From positions 1-64,000 of the forward strand of contig NZ_SLUI01000017.1 of the NCBI RefSeq assembly GCF_004339805.1: DNA of 64,000 nucleotides, given 5' to 3'. The DNA comes from Anaerospora hongkongensis (lineage in GTDB: Bacteria; Bacillota; Negativicutes; Sporomusales; DSM-15969). How positions within the stretch are numbered: position 1 is the stretch's first letter; every line of letters begins with the position of its first letter. Of the stretch, positions 44,019-53,286 are shown piece after piece. Both the position numbers and the translations under genes were made by a program. The notes below the pieces were generated by a model. The model ran no database searches. It was not told where the DNA came from and saw only the letters and a program-made list of their open reading frames with translations.

Positions 44019-45119
44019 ATGGCAGAGAAAGACTTTGGCTTAAATAAATCAGGTATGACAAAAGAAAAGGCGCTTGAAAATGCACTGAAGCAAGTAAGAA
44101 AAGATTACGGTGAAGGTTCCATTATGAAACTGGGCGAGGCAGCCGCCAAAATGAATATTGAAGTGATGCCAACCGGTGCACTGGCACTGGACATTGCTTT
44201 GGGAGTTGGTGGTGTACCACGAGGCCGTATTTTAGAAATCTATGGACCGGAATCTTCAGGTAAGACGACTGTTGCCCTGCACATGATTGCAGAGGCTCAA
44301 AAGCTGGGCGGCATTGCTGCTTTTATCGATGCCGAGCATGCGCTTGATCCGGTATATGCCAAAGCGCTCGGTGTGAATACGGATGAACTGCTGATATCTC
44401 AGCCCGACAACGGCGAGCAGGCTTTGGAAATTGCCGAAGCGCTTGTACGCAGCGGTGCGATTGATATTGTGGTTATTGATTCTGTTGCAGCTCTTGTTCC
44501 ACGGGCGGAGATTGAAGGGGAAATGGGGGACTCGCATGTGGGGCTGCATGCCCGCCTAATGTCTCAGGCACTAAGAAAGCTGACCGGGATTATCAGCAAA
44601 TCCAGAACCACTACGATTTTCATTAACCAGATACGGGAAAAGGTAGGCGTAATGTTTGGCAATCCGGAAACGACAACCGGCGGGAGAGCTTTGAAATTCT
44701 ATGCCAGTATTCGTATTGAGGTTCGCAAAGGAGAAGCCATTAAGTCCGGTAATGATGTGATTGGCAACCGGACAAAAGTAAAAGTCGTCAAGAATAAAAT
44801 TGCGCCGCCTTTTCGAACGGCTGAATTTGATATTATGTATGGTCGCGGCGTTTCTCGGGAAGGCAGTATTGTGGATATTGGCTCCAGTATGGACATTATT
44901 GCAAAAAGTGGAACCTGGTATTCTTATGGCAGCACCCGCATGGGGCAGGGCAAAGAAAACGCCAAAGATTTTCTTAAAGATAACAAACAGGTTGCCGATG
45001 AAATTGAAGGCAAAATCCGGGATTTGCTCGTTGCCGGGAAAGCTGCACTGCCAATTGAGGTAGGAGTAGAGGAGCTGGTAGAGGAAGACGAGATTGATTT
45101 AGATTCTGAACTAGAATAG
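44019..45119 (+). CDS. recA: Recombinase RecA
   Basis: Homologous recombination and SOS co-protease (366 aa). Walker A is GPESSGKTT, Walker [17 protein letters not shown], and loop 2 includes the [20 protein letters not shown] segment. The acidic C-terminal tail ([15 protein letters not shown]) is typical. ATG 44019 has GCGGAGGG upstream and gives the usual [14 protein letters not shown] start; an ATG at 43968 lies within the promoter and LexA site. It is normally a single gene, as here. Confidence 0.98.
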   Translation: MAEKDFGLNKSGMTKEKALENALKQVRKDYGEGSIMKLGEAAAKMNIEVMPTGALALDIALGVGGVPRGRILEIYGPESSGKTTVALHMIAEAQKLGGIAAFIDAEHALDPVYAKALGVNTDELLISQPDNGEQALEIAEALVRSGAIDIVVIDSVAALVPRAEIEGEMGDSHVGLHARLMSQALRKLTGIISKSRTTTIFINQIREKVGVMFGNPETTTGGRALKFYASIRIEVRKGEAIKSGNDVIGNRTKVKVVKNKIAPPFRTAEFDIMYGRGVSREGSIVDIGSSMDIIAKSGTWYSYGSTRMGQGKENAKDFLKDNKQVADEIEGKIRDLLVAGKAALPIEVGVEELVEEDEIDLDSELE

Positions 45120-45176
45120 ATGTAAAACCAGCTAATTATTTACCAATTATTTACGAATAATTTTGTGCAATTTATA

Positions 45177-45196
45177 AGAATTTCTAAAGAAATTCT
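45177..45196. promoter_or_regulatory. 20-bp palindrome upstream of the outer-membrane protein promoter
   Basis: AGAATTTCT-AA-AGAAATTCT is a perfect palindrome ending 5 bp before the candidate -35. No T-run follows, so it is unlikely to be the recA terminator. Its position suits an activator or repressor site. Confidence 0.5.
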
Positions 45197-45201
45197 AAAA
45201 G

Positions 45202-45230
45202 TTGTACGATATAGTCAATAGAGGTAAATA
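45202..45230 (+). promoter_or_regulatory. Candidate promoter of the small outer-membrane protein
   Basis: TTGTAC, 17-bp spacer, TAAATA, about 60 nt before the start codon. Confidence 0.5.
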
Positions 45231-45293
45231 ATTCCGTAAGTCTATCAAATAAATACTTTTGATGGACAAATACATGTCTTGGAGGTTTTTCAA

Positions 45294-45788
45294 ATGAAAA
45301 AAAGTTTACTTTTGGCAGGAGCATTCGTTATTTTAAGTGCAGGTTCGAGTTTTGCCGCTCCGCTTAACAATTTGGATAGTGAGCAGACGGCAGTAGGGTT
45401 GAGCGGGGATGCATTTTACATTGAACATAAATTAACTGACCGTTTTACATTAGGTTATCAGTCTATTGATCGTGATTATTATGGCGATATGAAGGATTTA
45501 TATGGTCAGTATGAATTTACCGGTAATCTGAGAGGAATAATCGGTAACCGTGATTTTGACTATCGGGATTCGGCCATGTATCTCGGCTTGGGCTTGCAGG
45601 GTTCACTAGCGCCGCAGCTGAATGGTTTTGCTTCGGTGATTACTGGTGATAAGTTCAGCGAAATGCAGGCAGGTGCCAGCTACCGCTTGGCATCCAACCT
45701 GGATCTGAATGCCACATACACCAACTTTATGCCTGAACATGGCCGGGATAAGGACGAAGTAGCGATTGGCGCAACTTTGAAGTTTTAA
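45294..45788 (+). CDS. Small outer-membrane beta-barrel protein
   Basis: A 164-residue exported protein. A signal peptide of about 21 residues ends at SSFA. The mature part alternates short amphipathic strands with charged turns (FTLGYQSIDRD, NLRGIIGNRDFDY, LDLNATYTNF), and the last residue is Phe preceded by TLK, the BamA-recognised C-terminal signature. The size allows about 8 strands. ATG follows GGAGG by 8 nt. It resembles the YfaZ/OmpA-like small barrels of Negativicutes; the function is unknown. Confidence 0.8.
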   Translation: MKKSLLLAGAFVILSAGSSFAAPLNNLDSEQTAVGLSGDAFYIEHKLTDRFTLGYQSIDRDYYGDMKDLYGQYEFTGNLRGIIGNRDFDYRDSAMYLGLGLQGSLAPQLNGFASVITGDKFSEMQAGASYRLASNLDLNATYTNFMPEHGRDKDEVAIGATLKF

Positions 45789-45805
45789 TCGGATCATAAA
45801 ATAGT

Positions 45806-45872
45806 AAACCTCCGCCTGACAGCGGCTGATATTCAGCCGGCTGTTTCCAGGCGGGGGTTTATTTTTTTTTGT
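45806..45872 (+). terminator. Strong terminator after the outer-membrane protein gene
   Basis: AAACCTCCGCCTG pairs with CAGGCGGGGGTTT, with an inner GCGGCTG/CAGCCGGC-type stem and a run of T. Confidence 0.9.
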
Positions 45873-45969
45873 CGTAGTAATAATTTTTTATTACAAAAAA
45901 AGGAATTGATCGATAATTATATAATATTACAAAAGTAAAATAAATTCAGACAATATAAGGAGCATATTG

Positions 45970-46629
45970 ATGAAACTACTCGAAACATACATTCCACTAG
46001 TTAATTTTATTGCAGATATTATCGGGCCAAACTGCGAAGTGCTGTTGCATGATGTTGTCGATGTGCAGAATTCGGTCATAGCAGTTCGCAACGGTTATAT
46101 CAGCGGGCGGCAGATTGGCTGTCCCTTAACGGATCTGGGCTTGGAGCTGCTGGAAAAGAAATCGTATATTCACCAAAGTGCAATCGTCAACTATTTAAGC
46201 CGTACGGCCAGCGGCGAGAAATTACGGTCATCTACCTATTTTATTAAGAATGAGAATAGTGAACTTATCGGGATGCTGTGTGTAAATATTCTACTGTCAC
46301 CTGATGGTATGGCGGTTAATAATCTGGCTGACAAGCTGATTAATGCTTTGGTTACCAATCATACGCTTGCTGGTACAGTTGTGGCAGAAGATGAAAAAGT
46401 AGTGGAGTCACTGCAGACTTCCATTGAAAACGTAGTTGACTCGGCGATTGAAAAAATCATTGGTGAGTATGATATGCCTGTAGAAAGAATGTCAATCAAT
46501 GAAAAAATTGCTGTCGTCCAAAAATTGAACGCCAACGGAGTCTTTAAAATAAAGGGAGCCATTACCAAAGTGGCCAGTACGCTGCAAACATCAGAAAGTA
46601 CGATATATCGCTATCTGTCCGGTAAATAA
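45970..46629 (+). CDS. YheO-like PAS / HTH (DauR-type) transcriptional regulator
   Basis: A 219-residue regulator. The N-terminal YheO-like PAS domain (about 5-115) has the CEVLLHDVVD and GCPLTDLGLELL motifs. The C-terminal HTH (about 165-218) reads KGAITKVASTLQTSESTIYRYL. AAGGAG sits 7 nt before ATG 45970; an in-frame TTG 3 nt earlier is too close to it. This family includes DauR, which responds to D-arginine-related compounds. It lies directly upstream of an amino-acid dehydratase and permease and probably controls them. Confidence 0.85.
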   Translation: MKLLETYIPLVNFIADIIGPNCEVLLHDVVDVQNSVIAVRNGYISGRQIGCPLTDLGLELLEKKSYIHQSAIVNYLSRTASGEKLRSSTYFIKNENSELIGMLCVNILLSPDGMAVNNLADKLINALVTNHTLAGTVVAEDEKVVESLQTSIENVVDSAIEKIIGEYDMPVERMSINEKIAVVQKLNANGVFKIKGAITKVASTLQTSESTIYRYLSGK

Positions 46630-46812
46630 TAGTAAATTTGATTCCATTTTTTTGCTCTGTCATAATAAGAAAAAATTATCATGATAAAGTTTTAGCGGTG
46701 AATTTTGGCGAGCTATGTTGACTAGGGTATTTGAGGCAAACCGTGCCTTGAATAGATAGAATTCCTTGTAAAGGAGGAAGCAGTAACCAAAATTGATTAT
46801 CGAAAACAAATG

Positions 46813-46845
46813 ATCCTCAGACGATGCTGTTGTCGGTGAGGATTG
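46813..46845 (+). promoter_or_regulatory. Leader hairpin before the dehydratase gene
   Basis: ATCCTCA...TGAGGAT with inner GAC/GTC pairs lies about 30 nt before the start codon. It is not followed by T and could influence ribosome access. Confidence 0.35.
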
Positions 46846-46873
46846 GAGCTACCATCACGAAGGAGATGCTGAA

Positions 46874-48082
46874 ATGAATGTTTCATTAGAAGCAATACAA
46901 AAAGCCCGGGAAACACTGGCTGGAGTCGTTTGCCGGACCGAGCTGGCTTACACCAATACGTTAAGCGATATGACGGGCAATCGGATTTATTTGAAGCTGG
47001 AAAATCAGCAGCGTACTGGTTCGTTTAAGTTGCGCGGCGCCTATAATAAAATCGCTAACTTAAGCGCAGACGAAAGAAAAATGGGGATTATTGCTTCATC
47101 GGCAGGCAACCATGCCCAGGGAACAGCACTTGGCGGTACTCTCTTCGGGATACCGACAACGATTGTTATGCCGAAAAATGCACCCTTGTCTAAAGTAAAA
47201 GCCACCCGGGCTTACGGTGCGCAGGTTGTTCTGCATGGCAGCGTCTATGATGAGGCCTATGCAGAGGCGTGCCGTTTGCAAGCGGAGAAACAACTGACTT
47301 TTATCCATCCTTTTAATGATCCGATGGTAATTGCCGGGCAGGGAACGATTGCCCTGGAAATTCTCGAAGACTTGCCTGATGTAGAGGCGGTGGTTGTGCC
47401 AATTGGCGGCGGGGGGTTAATTGCCGGTATTGCCGCAGCAATTAAGCAGCTTAAGCCCGGCATTAAAGTCATTGGCGTACAAACAAAAAATATGCCGTCC
47501 ATGGCAGAAGCAGTTGCCAATAAGCGCATTGTAACCTGCAATGGCTGTCCGACAATCGCTGACGGAATTGCGGTGAAAACTCCTGGTGAATTGACCTTTG
47601 CACTTGTACAACGCTATGTCGACGATATTGTAACCGTTGACGAAGAAGAAATCGCCAGTACGATTCTGCTGATGATGGAGCGGATCAAGACGATTTCCGA
47701 AGGCGCGGGGGCTGCTGCCGTTGCAGCGGTTTTAAACAGGCTGGAGGTATTTGAAAACCGCAAGATTGCAGCAATTGTCAGCGGCGGTAATATTGACGTC
47801 AATATGATGTCCCGGATTATCAATAAGGGCTTGGCAAAGTCAGGTCGTAAAGCCGTATTTCATATTGTAATCCCTGATAAGCCTGGTTCGTTATGGCAGC
47901 TGCTTAAGCTGACAGCAGATACGGGAGCCAACGTGCTGACGGTTACCCATGACCGGGAAACCGGTGGTGTTGCATTAGGCAATGCTGCCGTCCAACTGGA
48001 ACTGGAGACGGCTGATCAAGATCATATGCATGCAATTAAAGAGATTATGGAACAACATCAGTATTGCGTAAAAATTGTATAA
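46874..48082 (+). CDS. tdcB: Threonine/serine ammonia-lyase (PLP-dependent, with C-terminal ACT domain)
   Basis: Deaminates threonine to 2-oxobutyrate and probably serine to pyruvate (402 aa). The PLP Lys lies in GSFKLRGAYNK near residue 51, the phosphate loop is VVPIGGGGLIAGI, and SAGNHAQG is the conserved Asn-contact motif. The last 75 residues form one ACT domain (IPDKPGSLWQLLKLTADTGANV). This fits the medium-length catabolic/biosynthetic threonine dehydratases; ilvA is the alternative name. Its neighbours (YheO-like regulator, amino-acid permease 18 nt downstream, pyruvate:ferredoxin oxidoreductase) suggest fermentative use of threonine/serine. Confidence 0.9.
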   Translation: MNVSLEAIQKARETLAGVVCRTELAYTNTLSDMTGNRIYLKLENQQRTGSFKLRGAYNKIANLSADERKMGIIASSAGNHAQGTALGGTLFGIPTTIVMPKNAPLSKVKATRAYGAQVVLHGSVYDEAYAEACRLQAEKQLTFIHPFNDPMVIAGQGTIALEILEDLPDVEAVVVPIGGGGLIAGIAAAIKQLKPGIKVIGVQTKNMPSMAEAVANKRIVTCNGCPTIADGIAVKTPGELTFALVQRYVDDIVTVDEEEIASTILLMMERIKTISEGAGAAAVAAVLNRLEVFENRKIAAIVSGGNIDVNMMSRIINKGLAKSGRKAVFHIVIPDKPGSLWQLLKLTADTGANVLTVTHDRETGGVALGNAAVQLELETADQDHMHAIKEIMEQHQYCVKIV

Positions 48083-48100
48083 CATCAGGAGGGACAACTT

Positions 48101-49486
48101 ATGGAAGAAAGAGAGCTGACCCGTGGACTCAAGGCCCGCCACATTGAACTCATTGCCTTAGGAGGGACAATTGGTGTCGGGTTGTTTATGGGCTCGGCAA
48201 GTACAATTAAGTGGGCAGGCCCTTCCGTGCTGCTTGCCTATGCATTAGCCGGTATGGTCATGTTTTTCGTTATGCGCATCATGGGAGAAATGCTGTATCT
48301 TGAACCGGTTACCGGTTCCTTTGCAACCTACGGCCATAAATACATCAGCCCTTGGGCGGGGTATATCACTGCCTGGTGCTATTGGTTTCTCTGGGTTACG
48401 GTAGGCATGTCGGAAGTGACGGCGATCGGTATCTATATGAATTACTGGTTTCCTGATCTTGCCCAGTGGATACCTGCCCTGATTGGCGTGGCCATCGTTG
48501 CTGCCGCTAATTTGGCTGCCGTCAAATACTACGGCGAATTCGAGTTTTGGTTTGCCCTTATTAAAGTTGCTACAATTATTATCATGCTGGTAGTCGGTTT
48601 TGGAATTGTCTTTTTTGGCGTAGGCAATGCAGGCCAGCCCTTGGGAATTGGCAACTTGTATAATCATGGCGGCTTTTTCGCCGGTGGCTGGCAGGGCTTC
48701 TTATTCGCACTCTGTCTGGTCACTGCCTCCTATCAAGGGGTTGAACTTGTCGGTATTACCGCCGGTGAGGCCCAAGATCCGCAAAACAGCCTGCGCAAAG
48801 CCACTAAAAACATTATCTGGCGCATTCTCATATTTTATATCGGTGCAATTTTTGTTATTGTTACTATCTAGCCCTGGAACCAGATCGGTACAATTGGCAG
48901 CCCGTTTGTTTTAACCTTCGCAAAAGTGGGAATTGCCGCTGCCGCCGGTATCATTAATTTCGTTGTCTTAACTGCCGCGATGTCGGGCTGCAACAGCGGT
49001 ATCTATAGTGCCGGCAGAATGCTGTATACCTTAGCAGCCAATGGACAGGCTCCGGCTTTTCTGAAAAAAGTTTCGCCAAGCGGAGTACCGGCTAACAGCA
49101 TTAAAGTGACGATAGCCTGCTTACTGCTGGGCGTATTCTTCAATTATATTTACCCCAATTCCAAATTGTTCGTCTATATCTACAGTGCCAGTATTTTGCC
49201 CGGTATGGCTCCCTGGTTTGTCCTGTGCATCAGTCAGCTCAAATTCCGGGAAAAATGGGGCAAAGAAATCGAATCCCATCCCTTCAAATCGCCGTTATAT
49301 CCCATAAGCAATTACTTCTCCATTGTCTTTTTACTATGCGTACTAGTTGGTATGTGGTTTAACGAGGATACCCGGGGTGGATTGATCGCCGGAGCTGTAT
49401 TCTGCGCTATCATTACTGCCGTTTATTTTGCAGCAGGCATTGGCAAGAGACAGCCTGCACAGCACATCACCGAACAAGACAAATAA
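48101..49486 (+). pseudogene. Amino-acid permease (APC family) interrupted by an in-frame amber codon
   Basis: The two halves share one reading frame. The first encodes 256 residues with the APC start motif [23 protein letters not shown]; the second continues from PWNQIGTIGSPFV to the C-terminus, for 461 codons in all. The only break is TAG at 48869-48871 within FVIVTI-stop-PWNQ, where relatives have an aromatic residue (usually Tyr or Phe). There is no indel and the 3' half keeps full membrane segments. This means a recent nonsense mutation, a sequencing error, or suppression. Relatives carry amino acids such as proline, asparagine or aromatic residues. It overlaps no neighbour and follows the dehydratase by 18 nt. 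Confidence 0.85.
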
Positions 49487-49501
49487 GGTTTCATAAAGAA
49501 A

Positions 49502-49545
49502 ACTCTCCGGTTACGCTGGTTGTGCGTAGCCGGAGAGTCTTAAAT
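49502..49545 (+). terminator. Hairpin terminator after the permease
   Basis: ACTCTCCGGTTACGC pairs with GCGTAGCCGGAGAGT (15 bp with one G-U, 7-nt loop), followed by CTTAAATATT, a weak T-run. Confidence 0.65.
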
Positions 49546-49567
49546 ATTGATGGATGGGGAGAATGTT

Positions 49568-52500
49568 ATGAGCAATTCGAAGAGAAAAATGAAGACGATG
49601 GACGGTAATACGGCAGCGGCTCACATATCCTATGCCTTTACTGATGTGGCCGCTATTTTTCCAATTACACCGTCGTCCAATATGGCTGAAAGTGTTGATG
49701 AATGGGTAGCTCAGGGAAGAAAGAATATTTTCGGCCAAACCGTTAAAGTTGTGGAAATGCAATCCGAAGGGGGGGCAGCCGGGGCTGTTCACGGCTCCCT
49801 GCAGGCCGGGGCATTAACCACAACCTATACGGCGTCGCAGGGGCTGTTGTTAATGATCCCCAACATGTATAAAATTGCCGGAGAATTGCTGCCGGGTGTA
49901 TTTCATGTAAGCTCCCGGGTGGTTGGTGCTAATGCGATCAATATTTTCGGCGATCATTCGGATGTAATGGCTGCCAGGCAAACCGGTTTTGCCATGTTGG
50001 CCGAAAGCAGTGTGCAGCAAGTTATGGACTTGGCGGCAGTGGCTCATTTGTCGGCTATTAAGGGAAGAGTTCCTTTCCTGAATTTTTTTGATGGCTTCCG
50101 CACTTCCCATGAAGTACAGAAAGTAGAAGTGCTGGAATATGAAGAGCTGACCAAGTTATTAGATTGGGATGCGCTTGCTGCTTTTCGCCGTGATGCGCTA
50201 AACCCGGATCATCCTGTCTTACGGGGTACTGTTCAGAACTCAGACATTCACTTCCAGCAGCGGGAGGTATCCAATCGCTTCCACCGTGATTTACCGGAGA
50301 TTGTAGAAGGCTATATGCAGGAAATCAGCAAGCTTACCGGCCGGGAGTATCACCTTTTTAACTACTATGGAGCTGAAGATGCCGACCGGATGATTATCGC
50401 CATGGGGTCAATGTGCGAAGCTATTGAGGAAATGGTCGACTGCCTGAATGCCAAAGGAGAAAAAGTCGGGCTATTGACAGTTCATCTTTACCGGCCCTTC
50501 TCAGTTGAACATTTCTTTCGCTATATCCCCCGGACAGTCCAAAAGATCGCGGTATTGGATCGAACAAAGGAAATGGGCGCTTTTGCCGAACCGCTCTATC
50601 TGGATGTAAAATCAGTTTTTTATGGCAGGCAGTGGCAGCCGCTGATTGTCGGCGGCAGATGCGGCGTAGGCGGCAAGGACGTACAGCCTGGGCACATTCA
50701 GGCAGTATTTGAGAATTTGAAGCAGGACCAGCCGAAAGATCACTTTACAGTTGGTATCGTCGATGATGTCAATTATACCTCGCTGCCCCTGGGGGCAGAG
50801 TTTGATACAACTTTGCAAGGCACAAAAGCCTGTAAGTTTTGGGGACTGGGCTCAGATGGAACAGTCGGTGCCAACAAAAATGCCATCAAAATTATTGGTG
50901 ACCACACTGACCTGTACGCCCAGGGATATTTTGCCTATGACTCCAAAAAGTCGGGCGGTATTACTGTTTCGCATCTGCGCTTTGGCCGTCAGCCGATTAA
51001 ATCTCCTTATCTAATCCAAAAAGCGGATTTTATTGCCTGCCACAACCAATCCTACGTGGACAAGTATGACGTTTTAGACGGACTGAAACCGGGCGGTGTG
51101 TTTCTGCTCAACTGTACCTGGACGGAAGCGGAGCTGGAGCAAAAGCTGCCGGCAGCTATGAAACGGTATATTGCCGACAACGATATCCGCTTCTATACCA
51201 TTGATGCTGTGAAAATCGCGCAACAGGTCGGTTTGGGCGGACGGATTAATATGATCATGCAGGCGGCCTTCTTTAAGCTGGCCGATATTATTCCTGTTGA
51301 AGATGCTGTAGGTTACCTTAAGCAGGCTGTTGAGCATTCGTACGGCAACAAGGGAAAAACAATCGTGGAAATGAACAATGCCGCAATTGACCAGGGTATC
51401 GGCGCGATTGTAAAAGTACACGTGCCTGCAGAATGGAAGGCAGCATATGATCAAGCTGCTGCTGCCCGTGATGTACCAGCCTTTATTGAGCAGATTCTGG
51501 TGCCGATGAACCGCCAGGAAGGAGACAAACTGCCAGTAAGCGCTTTTATCGGTATGGAAAACGGGACATTCCCGGTCGGTACATCAGCCTTTGAAAAGCG
51601 CGGTATTGCCATTGACGTACCGGAATGGAACAAAGACAAGTGCATTCAATGCAATCATTGTGCCTATGTCTGTCCCCATGCTGCCATTAGACCCATCTTG
51701 GTGACTGAGGCTGAAGTTCAGGCTGCACCGGCAGGGTTTGTCACCAAGCCTGCTATCGGCGCCAAGGAGTACAATTTCCGTATCGCCGTATCTCCCCTTG
51801 ATTGCACCGGCTGTGGGAATTGCGCTCAAGTCTGTCCGGCGAAAGAAAAGGCGCTGCTCATGAAACCGTTAGCTGCTCAACAGGCCGAGATTACCTTGTG
51901 GGATTATGCAATGTCACTCACGGCAAAGCCCAATCCGCTGAATCCCTTTTCGGTTAAGGGAAGTCAGTTTGAGCAGCCGCTGCTGGAGTTTTCCGGTGCC
52001 TGCGCGGGCTGCGGCCAGACACCTTATACTAAGCTCATTACGCAATTATATGGAGACCGGATGATGATTGCGAATGCTACCGGCTGTTCTTCCGTTTATG
52101 CGGGCAGTGCGCCGTCGGTGCCGTATACCAGAAATGATCGTGGACATGGTCCGGCCTGGGGAAACTCACTATTTGAGGATAATGCCGAATTTGGCCTGGG
52201 AATGCTGCTGGGCAGCAATCAGATTCGGGAAAAGCTGGCGATGGATATTGAAGCTGCCACTAAGCTAAAATATGGTGCAGGGCTTACTGCTGCCTGCGAA
52301 GAGTGGCTGGTTAATAAGGAAAGCAGCGAAGGATCGCGGGAAAGGGCGGACAAGCTGATAGCCGCTTTGGAAATGCTCAAAGGCAATGACCCGCTGCTTA
52401 CTAGTATTTATCAAAACAGAGATTTTCTGGTCAAGCGGTCGCAGTGGATTTTTGGCGGTGACGGCTGGGCCTATGATATTGGCTTTGGCGGACTGGACCA

Positions 52501-53083
52501 TGTTTTAGCGTCAGGCGAGAATGTCAATGTCCTGGTGCTGGACACCGAAGTATATTCCAACACGGGCGGCCAGTCGTCCAAAGCGACACCGGCGGCGGCA
52601 ATTGCTAAATTTGCTGCCAGCGGCAAATATACCAAGAAAAAAGATCTCGGTATGATTGCAATGAGCTACGGCTATGTCTATGTTGCACAAATTGCCATGG
52701 GGGCCGACAAAAATCAGACCTTAAGGGCAATCGCCGACGCGGAAGCATATCCCGGCCCATCCTTGATTATTGCCTATGCACCTTGCATTAACCATGGGAT
52801 GAAAGCTGGTATGGGCAACAGTCAGCTGGAAGCCAAACGGGCCGTTGATAGCGGCTATTGGGCCCTATACAGATACAATCCCCAGCTTGAAGCAGGCGGG
52901 AAGAATCCATTTGTACTGGATTCAAAAGAACCAACAATGGAGTTTAGAGAATTCTTAATGGGCGAAGTCCGTTATTCGGCATTGAAAAAACAGTTCCCGG
53001 AAACAGCTGAAACCTTATTTCAGAAAACCGAACAGGATGCGAAAGCAAGGTTAAACACATATAAACGCCTAGCAGCTCAGTAG
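49568..53083 (+). CDS. nifJ: Pyruvate:ferredoxin (flavodoxin) oxidoreductase, single-chain
   Basis: Oxidises pyruvate to acetyl-CoA and CO2 while reducing ferredoxin; 1171 aa, the standard length of one-chain enzymes. The domains are: pyrimidine-binding domain I (FPITPSSNMAE near the start), gamma domain around residues 415-600, a 2x[4Fe-4S] ferredoxin domain (CIQCNHCAYVCP near 690 and CTGCGNCAQVCP near 745), and the TPP domain with CAGCGQTPYTK near 810 and GDGWAYDIGFGG. GGGGAG precedes ATG 49568 by 6 nt; an in-frame TTG and ATG about 20 nt earlier are less well placed. It is cytoplasmic and central to anaerobic metabolism. Confidence 0.96.
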   Translation: MSNSKRKMKTMDGNTAAAHISYAFTDVAAIFPITPSSNMAESVDEWVAQGRKNIFGQTVKVVEMQSEGGAAGAVHGSLQAGALTTTYTASQGLLLMIPNMYKIAGELLPGVFHVSSRVVGANAINIFGDHSDVMAARQTGFAMLAESSVQQVMDLAAVAHLSAIKGRVPFLNFFDGFRTSHEVQKVEVLEYEELTKLLDWDALAAFRRDALNPDHPVLRGTVQNSDIHFQQREVSNRFHRDLPEIVEGYMQEISKLTGREYHLFNYYGAEDADRMIIAMGSMCEAIEEMVDCLNAKGEKVGLLTVHLYRPFSVEHFFRYIPRTVQKIAVLDRTKEMGAFAEPLYLDVKSVFYGRQWQPLIVGGRCGVGGKDVQPGHIQAVFENLKQDQPKDHFTVGIVDDVNYTSLPLGAEFDTTLQGTKACKFWGLGSDGTVGANKNAIKIIGDHTDLYAQGYFAYDSKKSGGITVSHLRFGRQPIKSPYLIQKADFIACHNQSYVDKYDVLDGLKPGGVFLLNCTWTEAELEQKLPAAMKRYIADNDIRFYTIDAVKIAQQVGLGGRINMIMQAAFFKLADIIPVEDAVGYLKQAVEHSYGNKGKTIVEMNNAAIDQGIGAIVKVHVPAEWKAAYDQAAAARDVPAFIEQILVPMNRQEGDKLPVSAFIGMENGTFPVGTSAFEKRGIAIDVPEWNKDKCIQCNHCAYVCPHAAIRPILVTEAEVQAAPAGFVTKPAIGAKEYNFRIAVSPLDCTGCGNCAQVCPAKEKALLMKPLAAQQAEITLWDYAMSLTAKPNPLNPFSVKGSQFEQPLLEFSGACAGCGQTPYTKLITQLYGDRMMIANATGCSSVYAGSAPSVPYTRNDRGHGPAWGNSLFEDNAEFGLGMLLGSNQIREKLAMDIEAATKLKYGAGLTAACEEWLVNKESSEGSRERADKLIAALEMLKGNDPLLTSIYQNRDFLVKRSQWIFGGDGWAYDIGFGGLDHVLASGENVNVLVLDTEVYSNTGGQSSKATPAAAIAKFAASGKYTKKKDLGMIAMSYGYVYVAQIAMGADKNQTLRAIADAEAYPGPSLIIAYAPCINHGMKAGMGNSQLEAKRAVDSGYWALYRYNPQLEAGGKNPFVLDSKEPTMEFREFLMGEVRYSALKKQFPETAETLFQKTEQDAKARLNTYKRLAAQ

Positions 53084-53096
53084 TTTTCAAAAGGAC

Positions 53097-53145
53097 AGGT
53101 GTCGCAAATACTTTTTTGTAAAGTAATGCGGCACCTTATTTTTTG
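53097..53145 (+). terminator. Terminator after nifJ
   Basis: AGGTGTCGCA pairs with TGCGGCACCT (one G-U) and is followed by TATTTTTTG. Confidence 0.8.
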
Positions 53146-53212
53146 CCCCCTTTTTGTGAAATAGCTTTTCTTGCTTAAGGAATTCTTTAGAAATATTTAT
53201 AATTAACTTTTA

Positions 53213-53240
53213 TAAACAACAGGAAAAATAGCGAATAATG
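53213..53240 (+). promoter_or_regulatory. Possible sigma-28 (SigD-type) promoter for the chemoreceptor gene
   Basis: TAAA, 14 bp, then GCGAATAA, close to the motility-sigma pattern TAAA-N15-GCCGATAA. Spacing and two positions deviate. Confidence 0.35.
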
Positions 53241-53286
53241 TCGAAATGAAGGAGGAAAAAATTACAACTTAAAAGGGGATCCAAAA

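Noticed and set aside
48869..48871. Pyrrolysine as the meaning of the TAG codon in the permease
   Set aside because: Relatives have an aromatic residue there, no pyl genes are in the window, and a membrane permease is not a known pyrrolysine protein. A nonsense mutation or sequencing error is simpler.
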